From Polyangiaceae bacterium (GTDB taxonomy: Bacteria > Myxococcota_A > Polyangia > Polyangiales > Polyangiaceae), in assembly GCA_016719945.1 (NCBI GenBank), contig JADJYE010000001.1, forward strand, positions 124,001 through 188,000: 64,000 nt of DNA, written 5' to 3'. The position numbers were made by a program, and so were the translations under genes. The first letter of the stretch is position 1. Each line of letters starts with the position of its first letter. Below, piece by piece: positions 53,197-61,796 of the stretch. Under the pieces are notes generated by a model, which ran no database searches, was not told the DNA's origin, and saw only the letters and a list, made by a program, of their open reading frames with translations.

Positions 53197-54588
53197 TCAG
53201 CCCCTCTCGCGCGGCGCGAGGGGCAAGGCGATCGTCGCGCGGGTCCCACGCTCGGGCCGGCTCGTGATCGTGAGCTCGCCGCCCATGCGTCGGACGAGCT
53301 CCTCGGCGATGGCCAGGCCGAGCCCGGCGCCTCCCTTGCGGGCGGCGTCGCGGCTGCGCGACGGATCGGCGCGATAGAAGCGCTGCTTCACGTTGGGCAG
53401 GTGCTGTGGCGAGATCCCCTCGCCGTCGTCGGAGACGGTGAACAGCGCCCGCCCGCTCTCCTCGGTCGCGACGAGCTCGATCGCGCCGCCACGCAGGGTG
53501 TGCTTGAGAGCGTTGTCCGCGAGGGCTCGCACCACCTGGCGCAGCCTCGCCAGGTTGGCCAGGGCGAACACGGGCCCGCCGCGGGCGGTGAGGCGCACGC
53601 CTCGCTCCTCGGCGAGCGGCGCGAGCTGGGCGGCGAGCTCCTCCGCGACGTCTCCGATCGGGACCGGCCCGAGCTCGATCGCCCCGTCACCGGCGTCGAG
53701 CCGCGCGAGATCGAGCAGCTCCCCGAGCAAGGTGGACAGCTCGTCCGCGTCGCGCCGCAGCTGCCCGAGCTCCTTCGCCGCCGCCGGTGTCACCGCCGCA
53801 TCTCTCTCGAGCAGCTCGGCGCGCGCACGGAGGACCGCGACCGGTGTGCGGAGCTCGTGGCTGGCGTCAGCCAGAAACCTGCGCTGGCGGTCCAGCGCCA
53901 GCTCGATGGGGCGCATCGCTCGCCCCGCCAGATAGAGGCTCGCGCCCGCGGCGAGGACGAGGCCGGCGAGGCCCGTGACGCCGAGGATGAGCAGCGTCCT
54001 CGAGAGCGCAGTCGTCGCCTCACGGGTCCGCCTCGCGACCTGGACCGCCCCGGCCGTGCGCCCGTCCTCGAGGACGGGCACGGCGACGACGCGGAACGGA
54101 GCGTCGGCGACGACCGCGTCGGTGAACGTCTCCCGTCCCGACAGCGCAGCTCGCAGGGACTGCGCCTCCGGCAGGCCGCGCGGGATCGCGCGCCCGTCCG
54201 GGCGGCTCACAGAGCCATCGAGCGATCCGAGCAGGATGACGTAGTCGTCGGCTCCCTCGAGCTCGAAGCGCAGCGCTGACAGATCGGCCGAGCCCTCGCG
54301 CGCTTGGCTTCGGGCGTCGTCGCGACGCCTTCGGTCGTCGTGGTCGTCATCCTCGCCGTCGTCGTCACGGTCTCTGCCTCGCCTTTCACTGCGCTCGTGC
54401 CCCTCGTGCTCGATCTGCTCGAGGGCGTGGGTCGCGACGTCGCGCAGGTCGCGATCGACGGCGGCGGTGCTCGAGGACGACGTCGTCAGCGCGGCCGCCC
54501 CGAGGGTCACCACCAGGACCAAGGCGAGGACGATCAGGTTGACCGCGGTAAGGCGGTAACGCACCGCGCGCGCCTCCTGGTGCGCCAT
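53197..54588 (-). CDS. Sensor histidine kinase with charged Asp/Arg/His-rich periplasmic loop
   Basis: A 463-residue membrane kinase. ATG 54588 overlaps the stop of the response regulator gene. The first membrane segment is residues about 14-36 (AVNLIVLALVLVVTLGAAAL) and the second about 200-225. Between them the sensor part includes a striking stretch of Arg, Asp, Glu and His (GRDRDDDGEDDDHDDRRRR, residues about 70-88). After a HAMP-like region come the H-box ASHELRTPVAVL, N-box ADNALKHTL, G1 VSDDGEGIS and G2 GGAGLGLAIAEEL. All kinase motifs are intact. The charged loop resembles the Asp-rich stretch of the divergently encoded protein at 55361, suggesting both meet the same cation or surface. 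Confidence 0.93.
   Translation of the reverse strand: MAHQEARAVRYRLTAVNLIVLALVLVVTLGAAALTTSSSSTAAVDRDLRDVATHALEQIEHEGHERSERRGRDRDDDGEDDDHDDRRRRDDARSQAREGSADLSALRFELEGADDYVILLGSLDGSVSRPDGRAIPRGLPEAQSLRAALSGRETFTDAVVADAPFRVVAVPVLEDGRTAGAVQVARRTREATTALSRTLLILGVTGLAGLVLAAGASLYLAGRAMRPIELALDRQRRFLADASHELRTPVAVLRARAELLERDAAVTPAAAKELGQLRRDADELSTLLGELLDLARLDAGDGAIELGPVPIGDVAEELAAQLAPLAEERGVRLTARGGPVFALANLARLRQVVRALADNALKHTLRGGAIELVATEESGRALFTVSDDGEGISPQHLPNVKQRFYRADPSRSRDAARKGGAGLGLAIAEELVRRMGGELTITSRPERGTRATIALPLAPRERG
53200..53224 (+). terminator. Hairpin at the end of cassette B
   Basis: GCCCCTC and GAGGGGC pair across an 11-base GC-rich loop, starting five bases after the DUF4150 stop. It overlaps the 3' coding end of the converging histidine kinase gene. 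No T tract. Confidence 0.45.
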
Positions 54589-55256
54589 CAGCGGCCCATC
54601 ACGTAGCCGACGCCCCGGACGGTTCGAATGAGGGGCGCTGACGTCTTGGTGTCGATCTTGTCGCGGAGATAGTGGACGTACGTGTCGACCACGTTGCTCG
54701 CGCCGTCGTAGTCCGAGGGCCACACCGCCGCGAGGATCTGCTCGCGCGACAGGACGCGACCGGCGTTCTTCATCAGGTGCTCGAGCAGCGCGAACTCCCG
54801 CGCCGTGAGCTCGATCTTCCGCGCGCCGCGGCGAGCCTCATGGCGGACGCGATCGAGCACGACATCCTCTACCTGGATCGAGGTGCCCGCCGCGTCCCCC
54901 TTGCGCCGGGTGAGCGCGCGCAGCCTCGCGCTGAGCTCGGCGAAGGCGAAGGGCTTGACGAGGTAGTCGTCCGCTCCCGCGTCGAGCCCCGCCACGCGAT
55001 CGTCCACCGCGTCGCGGGCGGTGAGCATCAAGATCGGCACGTCGACTCCCTGCCTGCGCAGGCGCATGCTGATCTCGAGGCCGCTCATCGTGGGCAGCAT
55101 CACGTCCAGGACGATGACGTCGAAGCCTCCGGACTTGGCCTTCTCGAAGCCCTCGGCGCCGTCCGCAGCGCTGTCGACCTCGTAGCCCTCGCGGATCAGG
55201 CTGCGACCGATCAGATCGCGGAGGCGAGGCTCGTCTTCGACGATCAGGATCCTCAC
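54588..55256 (-). CDS. OmpR/PhoB-family response regulator
   Basis: A 222-residue regulator. The receiver has the acidic pair in IVEDEPRLR, the phosphoacceptor Asp in VIVLDVMLPTMSG (near residue 51) and Lys in YLVKPFAFAEL (near 101). The C-terminal winged helix (IELTAREFALLEHLMKN, SREQILAAVWP, VDTYVHYLRDKI, IRTVRGVGYVMG) is typical of OmpR-type DNA binding. It precedes its kinase gene with a TGATG overlap. The 11-base direct repeats at 55301-55326 in the gap to the divergent operon are likely its binding sites. Confidence 0.95.
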   Translation of the reverse strand: MRILIVEDEPRLRDLIGRSLIREGYEVDSAADGAEGFEKAKSGGFDVIVLDVMLPTMSGLEISMRLRRQGVDVPILMLTARDAVDDRVAGLDAGADDYLVKPFAFAELSARLRALTRRKGDAAGTSIQVEDVVLDRVRHEARRGARKIELTAREFALLEHLMKNAGRVLSREQILAAVWPSDYDGASNVVDTYVHYLRDKIDTKTSAPLIRTVRGVGYVMGR

Positions 55257-55300
55257 GTCGCGAACCTAGCACCGCCCCCCGGGCTCGACATGAGAGCCTT

Positions 55301-55326
55301 CTCATGGGGCGCTCAGGCGGGTCTCA
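55301..55326. promoter_or_regulatory. Direct repeats with 11-base spacing, candidate operator of the response regulator
   Basis: CTCA occurs at 55301, 55312 and 55323, exactly 11 bases apart, in the contexts TCTCATGGGGC, GCTCAGGCGGG and TCTCAGGAAGC. This is the spacing of PhoB/OmpR-type binding sites. A perfect dyad CATGAGA-N4-TCTCATG overlaps at 55289-55306. The site lies between the regulator and the divergent acidic-protein/apbE operon and could control both. Confidence 0.6.
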
Positions 55327-55360
55327 GGAAGCATCGGCAACCTGTTCGCAGGAGGTTCCG

Positions 55361-55725
<365 letters not shown>

Positions 55726-55726
<1 letters not shown>

Positions 55727-56622
55727 TGGGAACGTTTCGAGCCATGGGAACGGAGGTCACGGTGGTGGCGCCAGCGCTCGATCTGCCGGGCGAAGCCTCC
55801 GTCACGCAGGAGATCGCCACGCTGTTCGAAGCGCAGGAGCGGCGCTTCAGTCGCTTCCGGGAAGACAGCGAGCTGTCGGCTCTGAACCGCGCGACGGGGC
55901 CGGTGCATCCGTCGGACGAGCTGTTCGATGCGCTGGTGCGCGCCAGCGTCTATTCCTCGCTCACGAGGGGCGCCTTCGACTGCACGCTCGGCGCGGCCCT
56001 GGTCGACGCAGGCTACGACCGCAGCTTCGAGCGAGGGCGGCTCGACCGCGCGGCTCGCGCGAGCGCGGCGCCGCGGCCGCGCGGCTCGCTGCGCCTCGAT
56101 CCCAGGCGGCGGGAGGTCGAGCGCACCCCCGCCACGACCCTCGACCTCGGCGGGATGATCAAGGGCCACACGGCGGATCTGGCGGCGACCTTGCTGCCAC
56201 CGTGTGCGGCCGTCGACGCAGGCGGTGACGCCGTGCTCCGCGGAGCCGGCCCCGACGGTGAAGGATGGCTCGTCGAAGTGGAGGATCCGTTCGATGCCGA
56301 GCGCACGATCCTCACGCTGAGGATCCGCGACGCCGCGGTGGCGACGAGCGCCGCTAACCGCCGCACCTGGCGCGTCGGTGACCGCGCCATGCACCACCTG
56401 TTCGATCCGCGGACGGGCGAGCCGGCGAGGTCCGACCTGGCTCAGGTGACCGTGGTGGCGCGGACCGCGGAGCTCGCCGAGGTCCTCGCGAAGGCTGTGT
56501 TCGTCCTCGGCGCGCGCGAGGGGGCCGGCCTGCTCGGTCGCTCGGCTGCGGCCGGCGCCGTCCTGGTGACGCGAGACGGCGCGGTGATCGAGCTCGGAGC
56601 GCTGGAGGTGGTCCGTGACTGA
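55726..56622 (+). CDS. apbE: FAD:protein FMN transferase
   Basis: A 298-residue ApbE-family enzyme that transfers FMN from FAD to a Thr or Ser of extracytoplasmic redox proteins, using a metal ion. The family segments are MGTEVTVVAP at the start, ERRFSRFREDSELSALNR, TTLDLGGMIKGHTAD (near residue 145), AVDAGGDAVLRG (near 165), VATSAANRRTW (near 205) and HHLFDPRTGEPAR (near 222). No signal peptide is visible; the operon is coupled both ways by overlapping stops and starts. No FMN-bind substrate protein is encoded in the window. Confidence 0.93.
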
Positions 56623-57190
56623 GTCGATCCTCGGCGGGCCCATGTTCTGGTACGCCTCGCGCGCCCTCGGAGTGACCGCGTACGTCGCGCTCACCCTCGA
56701 GGTGCTGCTGGGGCTCTCGGCCTCGACGGGCGCTCTCGATCGGCTGCTCGGTCGGGCCCAGGTGATCGACCTGCACCGCTGGCTGTCCACGATCGCCCTC
56801 GCGACGCTGGGAGCTCACGCGGCGGTCCTGCTGGCGGATCGCACGGTCAGCATGTCGCTCGTCGATCTGCTCGTCCCGTTCGTCGGTCCCTATCGGCCGT
56901 TCGCCACCGGCCTCGGCGTGCTCGCGGCCTGGCTCGCGCTGATCGTCCACGGCAGCTTCTGGTTACGTAAGCGCATCGGGGGTCGGGCGTGGCGCGCGCT
57001 GCACTTCGCGACGTTCGCGGTGTTCGTCGCGGCGACGTTCCATGGGCTGTTGGCGGGCACGGATCGCGCGTGGCTCGGGCTGCGGCTCTTGTACGCGGGA
57101 GCTGCCGCTGCAGTCGCGACCTTGGTCTTCGTGCGGCTCGGGCTGCTGCTCGCTCGACCCGCGCTGCAGCGCAAGGTCGCGGGTCGCTGA
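56615..57190 (+). CDS. Ferric-reductase-like transmembrane haem protein
   Basis: A 191-residue integral membrane protein with about six membrane segments. GTG 56615 overlaps the apbE gene by eight bases. Likely haem-binding His occur in LHRWLSTIALATLGAHAAVL, ALIVHGSFWLRKR and LHFATFAVFVAATFHG, as in the ferric-reductase-like membrane domain of families such as MsrQ. It lacks the FAD/NAD domains of full ferric reductases. With ApbE beside it, the most plausible role is electron transfer across the membrane to a flavinylated protein. Confidence 0.85.
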   Translation: MTESILGGPMFWYASRALGVTAYVALTLEVLLGLSASTGALDRLLGRAQVIDLHRWLSTIALATLGAHAAVLLADRTVSMSLVDLLVPFVGPYRPFATGLGVLAAWLALIVHGSFWLRKRIGGRAWRALHFATFAVFVAATFHGLLAGTDRAWLGLRLLYAGAAAAVATLVFVRLGLLLARPALQRKVAGR

Positions 57191-57192
57191 GG

Positions 57193-57210
57193 CGCGGCGC
57201 GCGCGCCGCG
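57193..57210. terminator. Perfect 18-bp GC palindrome between converging genes
   Basis: CGCGGCGCG directly followed by its complement, located between the stop of the ferric-reductase-like gene and that of the minus-strand gene at 57211. It may stop transcription from both sides. No T tract. Confidence 0.45.
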
Positions 57211-58002
57211 TCAGCGCCCGGGTACGACGGGGCCGACGACGCGCCACAGCTCCTCGAGCCGCCTCTTGTCGTCGTCGTCGCCGCTCGCCAGCGCCTCGCC
57301 CAGCCAGCGCAAGATGTGGCGCATGCGCTCGAGGTCGGCGCGCTCGAGGCGGCTGCCGGCTGCGCGCCGCTTCTTGAAGCGCTCGAGGTCGCCGTCTTCG
57401 CTGCCGCACAGCTCGTCGAGCGCGCGCGCTTGGCCACGGATCTCCTGCGCGGTGCGCGCCGGGGTCTTCACGGTCGCGGCCGCAGCCGGCGCTGCGGCGA
57501 GCGCCTGCGGCGCGGGGGTAGGCGCCCTCGCGACAGGCGCAGGGCTGGCGGGGATCGGCTTGGCCCTCAGCGACGCGGGCTTCGGGGGCGGCGCGTCCCA
57601 GGACTGGGCGCGGCGCCGCGGCGCCGACGCGGGCGTCTGGGCGGCAGCAGCCTCCGGGGCTTGGGCCTCAGCGGCCCGCGCGGGCGGCGCGACGGCGGCG
57701 GTGCTGACCTCGCGCGTCGGCGAGCGGCGCCCACGGAACGGGGTGGGGGACTTGCCCACGACCTGTCGCGTCGTCTCCGGGCCGAGCTGCACGGTGCCCT
57801 CGAGCGGGTCGTGCGCGGGACGCTTCGACGCGACGGGGTGAGCGGGCGGCGCGCCCTTGCCGGCCGGCGGAGCGACGAAAGGGAGGGCGGGAATACCCCT
57901 CGTCTTTGCGTCGACGTCGACCGTCTGGTCGAGGTCGTCGGCCGCGCGCTTCTCCATCAGCTGCGTCCGCTTCGAAGGCTCTCGCTCGCGGCCCTTACCC
58001 AT
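57211..58002 (-). CDS. Unknown Ala/Pro-rich protein
   Basis: A 263-residue protein of low complexity with no signal peptide. The N-terminal part has two similar segments, TVDVDAKTRGIPALPFV and TVQLGPETTRQVVGKSPTPF, each a Thr-Val start and a terminal PF; the middle is Ala/Pro/Arg-rich and probably disordered. The last 70 residues are helical and charged (LDELCGSEDGDLERFKKRR; LRWLGEALASGDDDDKRRLEE). Short L/T-PF motifs of this kind occur in myxobacterial T6SS-associated and kinase-associated proteins, but I cannot assign a function. The gene is divergent from the Ser/Thr kinase gene, whose start is 47 bases away, so both may be controlled together. Confidence 0.62.
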   Translation of the reverse strand: MGKGREREPSKRTQLMEKRAADDLDQTVDVDAKTRGIPALPFVAPPAGKGAPPAHPVASKRPAHDPLEGTVQLGPETTRQVVGKSPTPFRGRRSPTREVSTAAVAPPARAAEAQAPEAAAAQTPASAPRRRAQSWDAPPPKPASLRAKPIPASPAPVARAPTPAPQALAAAPAAAATVKTPARTAQEIRGQARALDELCGSEDGDLERFKKRRAAGSRLERADLERMRHILRWLGEALASGDDDDKRRLEELWRVVGPVVPGR

Positions 58003-58049
58003 CGGCTCAATCTATCGGCAGGCGTGTCCGCGGTGTAGCCTTCGTCGCG

Positions 58050-58919
58050 GTGAGCGCTTCACGCTGGGGTTCGGGCTCGGTCCTCGCGGGCCGCTATCGG
58101 CTCGAGCAGCGCATCGACGGCGGCGCGATGGGCGACGTGTGGCGCGCCGAGCACCTGCAGCTGAAATCTGCGGTCGCCGTGAAGCTGACCCGGAGCGGCG
58201 CGGTCGACGCGAACGTCATGTCGCGCATGGCGCGCGAGGCGGAGGCCGGCGCGGCGCTGCGCGGGGCCAACGTCGTGCAGGTGCTCGACCACGGCGTCGA
58301 GGACGGCGACGCCTACCTGGTGATGGAGCTGCTCCAGGGTGAGTCGCTCAAGTCGCGGCTCGACAGATCCGGCGCGCTCGCGCCCGCCGACGTCGCGAGG
58401 ATCCTCGACGAGACCTGCCGCGCGGTCGGGCGGGCGCACAAGCTCGGCATCATCCACCGCGATCTCAAGCCGGCCAACATTTTCCTCGCGCGGGACGACG
58501 ACGACGCGCTCGAGGTCGTGAAGGTGCTCGACTTCGGCGCGGTGAAGCTCACCATGTCGCTGCTCAGCGGCGTCGAGACGCGCACCGGCGCGATGATCGG
58601 CACGCCGTATTACATGAGCCCCGAGCAGCTGCGCAGCAGCAAGCACGTCGACCACCGCACCGACCTGTGGTCGCTCGCCATCGTCGCCTTCCAGTGTCTG
58701 ACCGGGCAGCGCCCCTACGCGGCGAGCAGCCTCGCCGATCTCGTCGTGCGCATCATGACCGAGGCGCCCCCGGTGCCGTCGAAGGTGGCGTCGGTCCCGC
58801 CCGGCTTCGACGCGTGGTTCGAACGCGCCATCCGGCGCGACCCGGCGCAGCGCTTCCAGTCCGCCGCCGAGCTCGCGAGCGAGCTCCGCACAGCGCTCGT
58901 TGCCGTGCCGCAACGATAG
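58050..58919 (+). CDS. Serine/threonine protein kinase
   Basis: A 289-residue soluble kinase. GTG 58050 starts immediately before the domain. The Gly loop is RIDGGAMGDVW, the ATP Lys is in SAVAVKLTR, the catalytic loop is IIHRDLKPAN, the metal loop VLDFGAVKL, and the activation segment ends with GTPYYMSPEQL. There is no membrane or extracellular domain, as in many small myxobacterial kinases. Partners are unknown; an FHA protein that could read phosphothreonine is encoded at 12137 but is not adjacent. Confidence 0.95.
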   Translation: MSASRWGSGSVLAGRYRLEQRIDGGAMGDVWRAEHLQLKSAVAVKLTRSGAVDANVMSRMAREAEAGAALRGANVVQVLDHGVEDGDAYLVMELLQGESLKSRLDRSGALAPADVARILDETCRAVGRAHKLGIIHRDLKPANIFLARDDDDALEVVKVLDFGAVKLTMSLLSGVETRTGAMIGTPYYMSPEQLRSSKHVDHRTDLWSLAIVAFQCLTGQRPYAASSLADLVVRIMTEAPPVPSKVASVPPGFDAWFERAIRRDPAQRFQSAAELASELRTALVAVPQR

Positions 58920-58962
58920 GTTTTTCTGGCCAGCGCTGGCGCTCGCGGCGTACTGTCCATCG

Positions 58963-60363
58963 ATGCAGCTGGGGGGGTGGCGAAGCTCGCTCGCGTGGGC
59001 CGTGTCGATGGTGCTGTTGGGGGTGGGCTGTAGCGACGGGCCCCAGGGGCCTGCCGGTCCTGCCGGTACGTCGATCCCCGGTGAGCCCGGCGAGCCGGGT
59101 GAGCCGGGCGAGCCGAACGAGCCCAGCGTCAGCGGCATCACCCCCCCGACGATCTACCGCGGTCACCCCGTCGATGTGGTCGTCACGGGCTTCGCGACCG
59201 ACTTCGACGACGACACCACGCTCGATTTCGGCGAAGGCATCGAGGCCTCGGTGCTGTCGGTGGCGAGCCCGACGTCGCTGTTGGTGCACCTGGAGGTGGC
59301 GGAGGACGCCGCGCTCGGGCCAATGAGCGCCACGATCGACGGGCTCGGCTACGGGGGGCTCGTCGTCGAAGACCCGATGCTCGTCGCCGCCGCGGACGGC
59401 TTCGGCGTGGCGCGCGGCGGGTCGCTGCTGTTGGTCGCGGCGTACCAGCAAGACGAGGCGACCCCGTTCACGTTCCCCATGACCCTGACCCTGGGCGAGG
59501 GAGAGTCGCTGCAGAGCGAGCCAGGGGTGCTCGCCGATGGTGGCCCCTACTGGGCGCTCTTCCAGCAGGTGCTCGACGTGCATACGCCGGCGGGACCGCT
59601 CCCCGCTGTCGTCGAGTCAGGCTCGGGCGCCTTCGTCACGACCTCGACCGCGTCGCTGGAGATCCTGCCGGCGTCGCCACTGCTGCTCACGGCGGGCACC
59701 CAGTCGTTTGCGGTGACGATCCCCAACGAGTCAGTGCTGGCTCGCATCGAGAGCACCCAGGCGGAGTGGCTGACGCCAAGCGCCGAGTTGCCACAGTTCG
59801 GCGCTCCCCTCGGCGCCTACCTCTTGCCGGCGTCGGGACGCTTCGCGGAGCGCGCGAGCCTGGGAACCGGCCTGTCGTACTTCGAAGAGCGGGTCCACGT
59901 GTTGTCGCGTGGCGCGGACACCCACTACCTCCTCGTCCCGCCCGTCACGTCGGAGGTCGATTTCGATGTCGAGCTCTCGCTCGCGCGGACCTCCGCGCTG
60001 GGCCCGTTCATCGACACGCTCGCGCCGGCCGCCCCTCGCGGTCTGTTCCACGTGCGCGGCTTGGCGGGCGAGTCGCTCGGCGTCTCCATCTCGGACGGCG
60101 GGCCGGCCTCGCAGTGCGGGGTCGACTTCGCCGCCGCGGTGACCGTGGTCGCGAGCGATGGCAGCGTCGTCTTCTTCGACGACGAGTCGCTGTGCCCGGG
60201 GACCTACGCGCCCTGCGGTCCGCCCGGGAATTTCTGTCTCGCCGATCCGCTCGAGATCACGCTCCCCGAGGACGGTGGCTACTTCGTGGTGGTGGAGCCC
60301 TCCATCAACTACGGCTCCCCGCCAGCGTTCACGTACGCCGCGAGCATCACGGTGACGCCGTGA
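58963..60363 (+). CDS. Lipoprotein with collagen-like Gly-X-Y tract and IPT/TIG-like domain
   Basis: A 466-residue lipoprotein. ATG 58963 gives SMVLLGVGCSDG as lipobox, followed directly by Gly-X-Y triplets (GPQGPAGPAG, GEPGEPGEPGEP). The following part, ITPPTIYRGHPVDVVVTGF, resembles an IPT/TIG (immunoglobulin-like) domain, and the rest is beta-rich. Near the C-terminus is a Cys-rich loop (CPGTYAPCGPPGNFC) and a terminal domain like pre-peptidase C-terminal domains (LPEDGGYFVVVEPS). Function unknown. The next gene is a paralogue, overlapping by four bases (GTGA). Confidence 0.78.
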   Translation: MQLGGWRSSLAWAVSMVLLGVGCSDGPQGPAGPAGTSIPGEPGEPGEPGEPNEPSVSGITPPTIYRGHPVDVVVTGFATDFDDDTTLDFGEGIEASVLSVASPTSLLVHLEVAEDAALGPMSATIDGLGYGGLVVEDPMLVAAADGFGVARGGSLLLVAAYQQDEATPFTFPMTLTLGEGESLQSEPGVLADGGPYWALFQQVLDVHTPAGPLPAVVESGSGAFVTTSTASLEILPASPLLLTAGTQSFAVTIPNESVLARIESTQAEWLTPSAELPQFGAPLGAYLLPASGRFAERASLGTGLSYFEERVHVLSRGADTHYLLVPPVTSEVDFDVELSLARTSALGPFIDTLAPAAPRGLFHVRGLAGESLGVSISDGGPASQCGVDFAAAVTVVASDGSVVFFDDESLCPGTYAPCGPPGNFCLADPLEITLPEDGGYFVVVEPSINYGSPPAFTYAASITVTP

Positions 60364-61796
60364 GGCCAGCGCTCGCGTGGGGCCTCGCGCTCGTCGGGCT
60401 CCTGGGCTGCACCAGCGAAGGACCGCCCGGTGCGCCCGGGGATGATGTCACCGGTCCGCCTGGGGACCCAGGTGAGCCAGGCGCCGCCGAGCCAAGCCTG
60501 GCGAGCGTGACGCCGTCGCGGCTCTACCTCGGCCGCGACGTCGAGGTGCTCATCAGTGGCAGTGGCACACGCTGGTTGGCCGAAGACCCTCCCGAGGTCG
60601 ACGCCGGTGAGGGCCTCGAGGTGGTCGAGGGCACGCTCACCGTCGCGAGCCCCACCGCATTGCGCGTCACCCTGCGCGTGGCGGACGCTGCCCCGACGGG
60701 CCTACGAGACCTGCGCGTGTGTGAGCCTTCGGACGAGGGCATGCCGTGCGCGGAGCGCGAGGACGCGACGATCGCAGACAAGCTGCTGGCGATCCAGCCG
60801 GCCGTCGAGGCGCTGAAGCTCATCGGCGGCAACTCGCTGGCTCCGCTCTCGGATCTGCCCCAGGGGTCGATCGTCCAGGCGTACCTCGCTCAGCTGGATC
60901 CCACGACGCCCTTCTCCCGCATCCCCGGCGAGGTGTCGATCTCCCTCGGACCCGGGAGCCTCGCGCGGCCCGCGTACTTCTTCGATGACTACCAGCTCGC
61001 GTTCTTCATGTTCGTCGACGTCGGGGCGCAGACGGGCACCCAGGCGGTGATCGTCGAGAGCGGGCCGGAGGGCGCTCTCACGCGCTCGGTGTCGCTGCCC
61101 TCGGCGGCGAAGGTGGTCAAGCGCGTCCCGTCGACCCTGTTCATCGGCTCGACCTTCACGAACCTGCCGGCTGTCGATGCCAGCCTGCTCTACGAGCTGC
61201 CCCGTCCCCAGGAGGGCAGCATCGTCACGTTCGAGGTCGACGCGGAGGACCCGTCGGCGGACGCCGACGTCTACCTGCTCGATGAGAGCGGACGGTTCGC
61301 GGACGTTCGCGACTTCGCCCAGAAGCGTCCCGGCTCGACGCGTGTTCGCGCCCTCATCCCCAAGGCGATCGACAAGCTCTACCTCGTCTATCGTGGCTTC
61401 GGAGGCGGTGTGGGGTATCCACTCGAGATCCGCGTGTCCGAGGAGGCGAGCTCTGCGATCGAGCTCGACGAGCCAGGCGCCGACGGTGCGATCGCGGCCC
61501 CAGGGGAAGCCGACTGGTTCAGCTTCGTGCCGGCGGCGAGCGGCTCGGTCCGGCTGCGGCTCTCCGGCGCGGCGGGTGATGAGTGCGGTCCGCTCGGCTC
61601 GGTCGACACCGAGCTCGTGGTGCTCGCGGACGACGGCACCCGCCTGCTGCAGAACGACGACTACGGCCTCGACTTTTGCTCCGGGGCGGTCTTCGAGGTC
61701 AGCGGCGGCGCGACCTACTACGTCATGGTCATGTCGAGTCGGCTCTATGCGCCGCTCGACACGTTCAGCTACCACCTCTCCTACGAGGCGCAGTGA
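60360..61796 (+). CDS. Paralogous collagen-tract lipoprotein
   Basis: A 478-residue paralogue of the preceding protein. GTG 60360 overlaps its stop. The lipobox is LVGLLGCTS, followed by GPPGAPGDDVTGPPGDPGEPG and an IPT/TIG-like segment (VTPSRLYLGRDVEVLISGSG). The C-terminal 100 residues (DEPGADGAIAAPGEADWFSF; TELVVLADDGTRLLQNDDYG; TYYVMVMSS) match the pre-peptidase C-terminal (PPC-type) beta domain. It is coupled in turn to the FG-GAP protein gene by a second GTGA overlap, so the three are made together and probably act together at the cell surface. Confidence 0.78.
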   Translation: MRPALAWGLALVGLLGCTSEGPPGAPGDDVTGPPGDPGEPGAAEPSLASVTPSRLYLGRDVEVLISGSGTRWLAEDPPEVDAGEGLEVVEGTLTVASPTALRVTLRVADAAPTGLRDLRVCEPSDEGMPCAEREDATIADKLLAIQPAVEALKLIGGNSLAPLSDLPQGSIVQAYLAQLDPTTPFSRIPGEVSISLGPGSLARPAYFFDDYQLAFFMFVDVGAQTGTQAVIVESGPEGALTRSVSLPSAAKVVKRVPSTLFIGSTFTNLPAVDASLLYELPRPQEGSIVTFEVDAEDPSADADVYLLDESGRFADVRDFAQKRPGSTRVRALIPKAIDKLYLVYRGFGGGVGYPLEIRVSEEASSAIELDEPGADGAIAAPGEADWFSFVPAASGSVRLRLSGAAGDECGPLGSVDTELVVLADDGTRLLQNDDYGLDFCSGAVFEVSGGATYYVMVMSSRLYAPLDTFSYHLSYEAQ

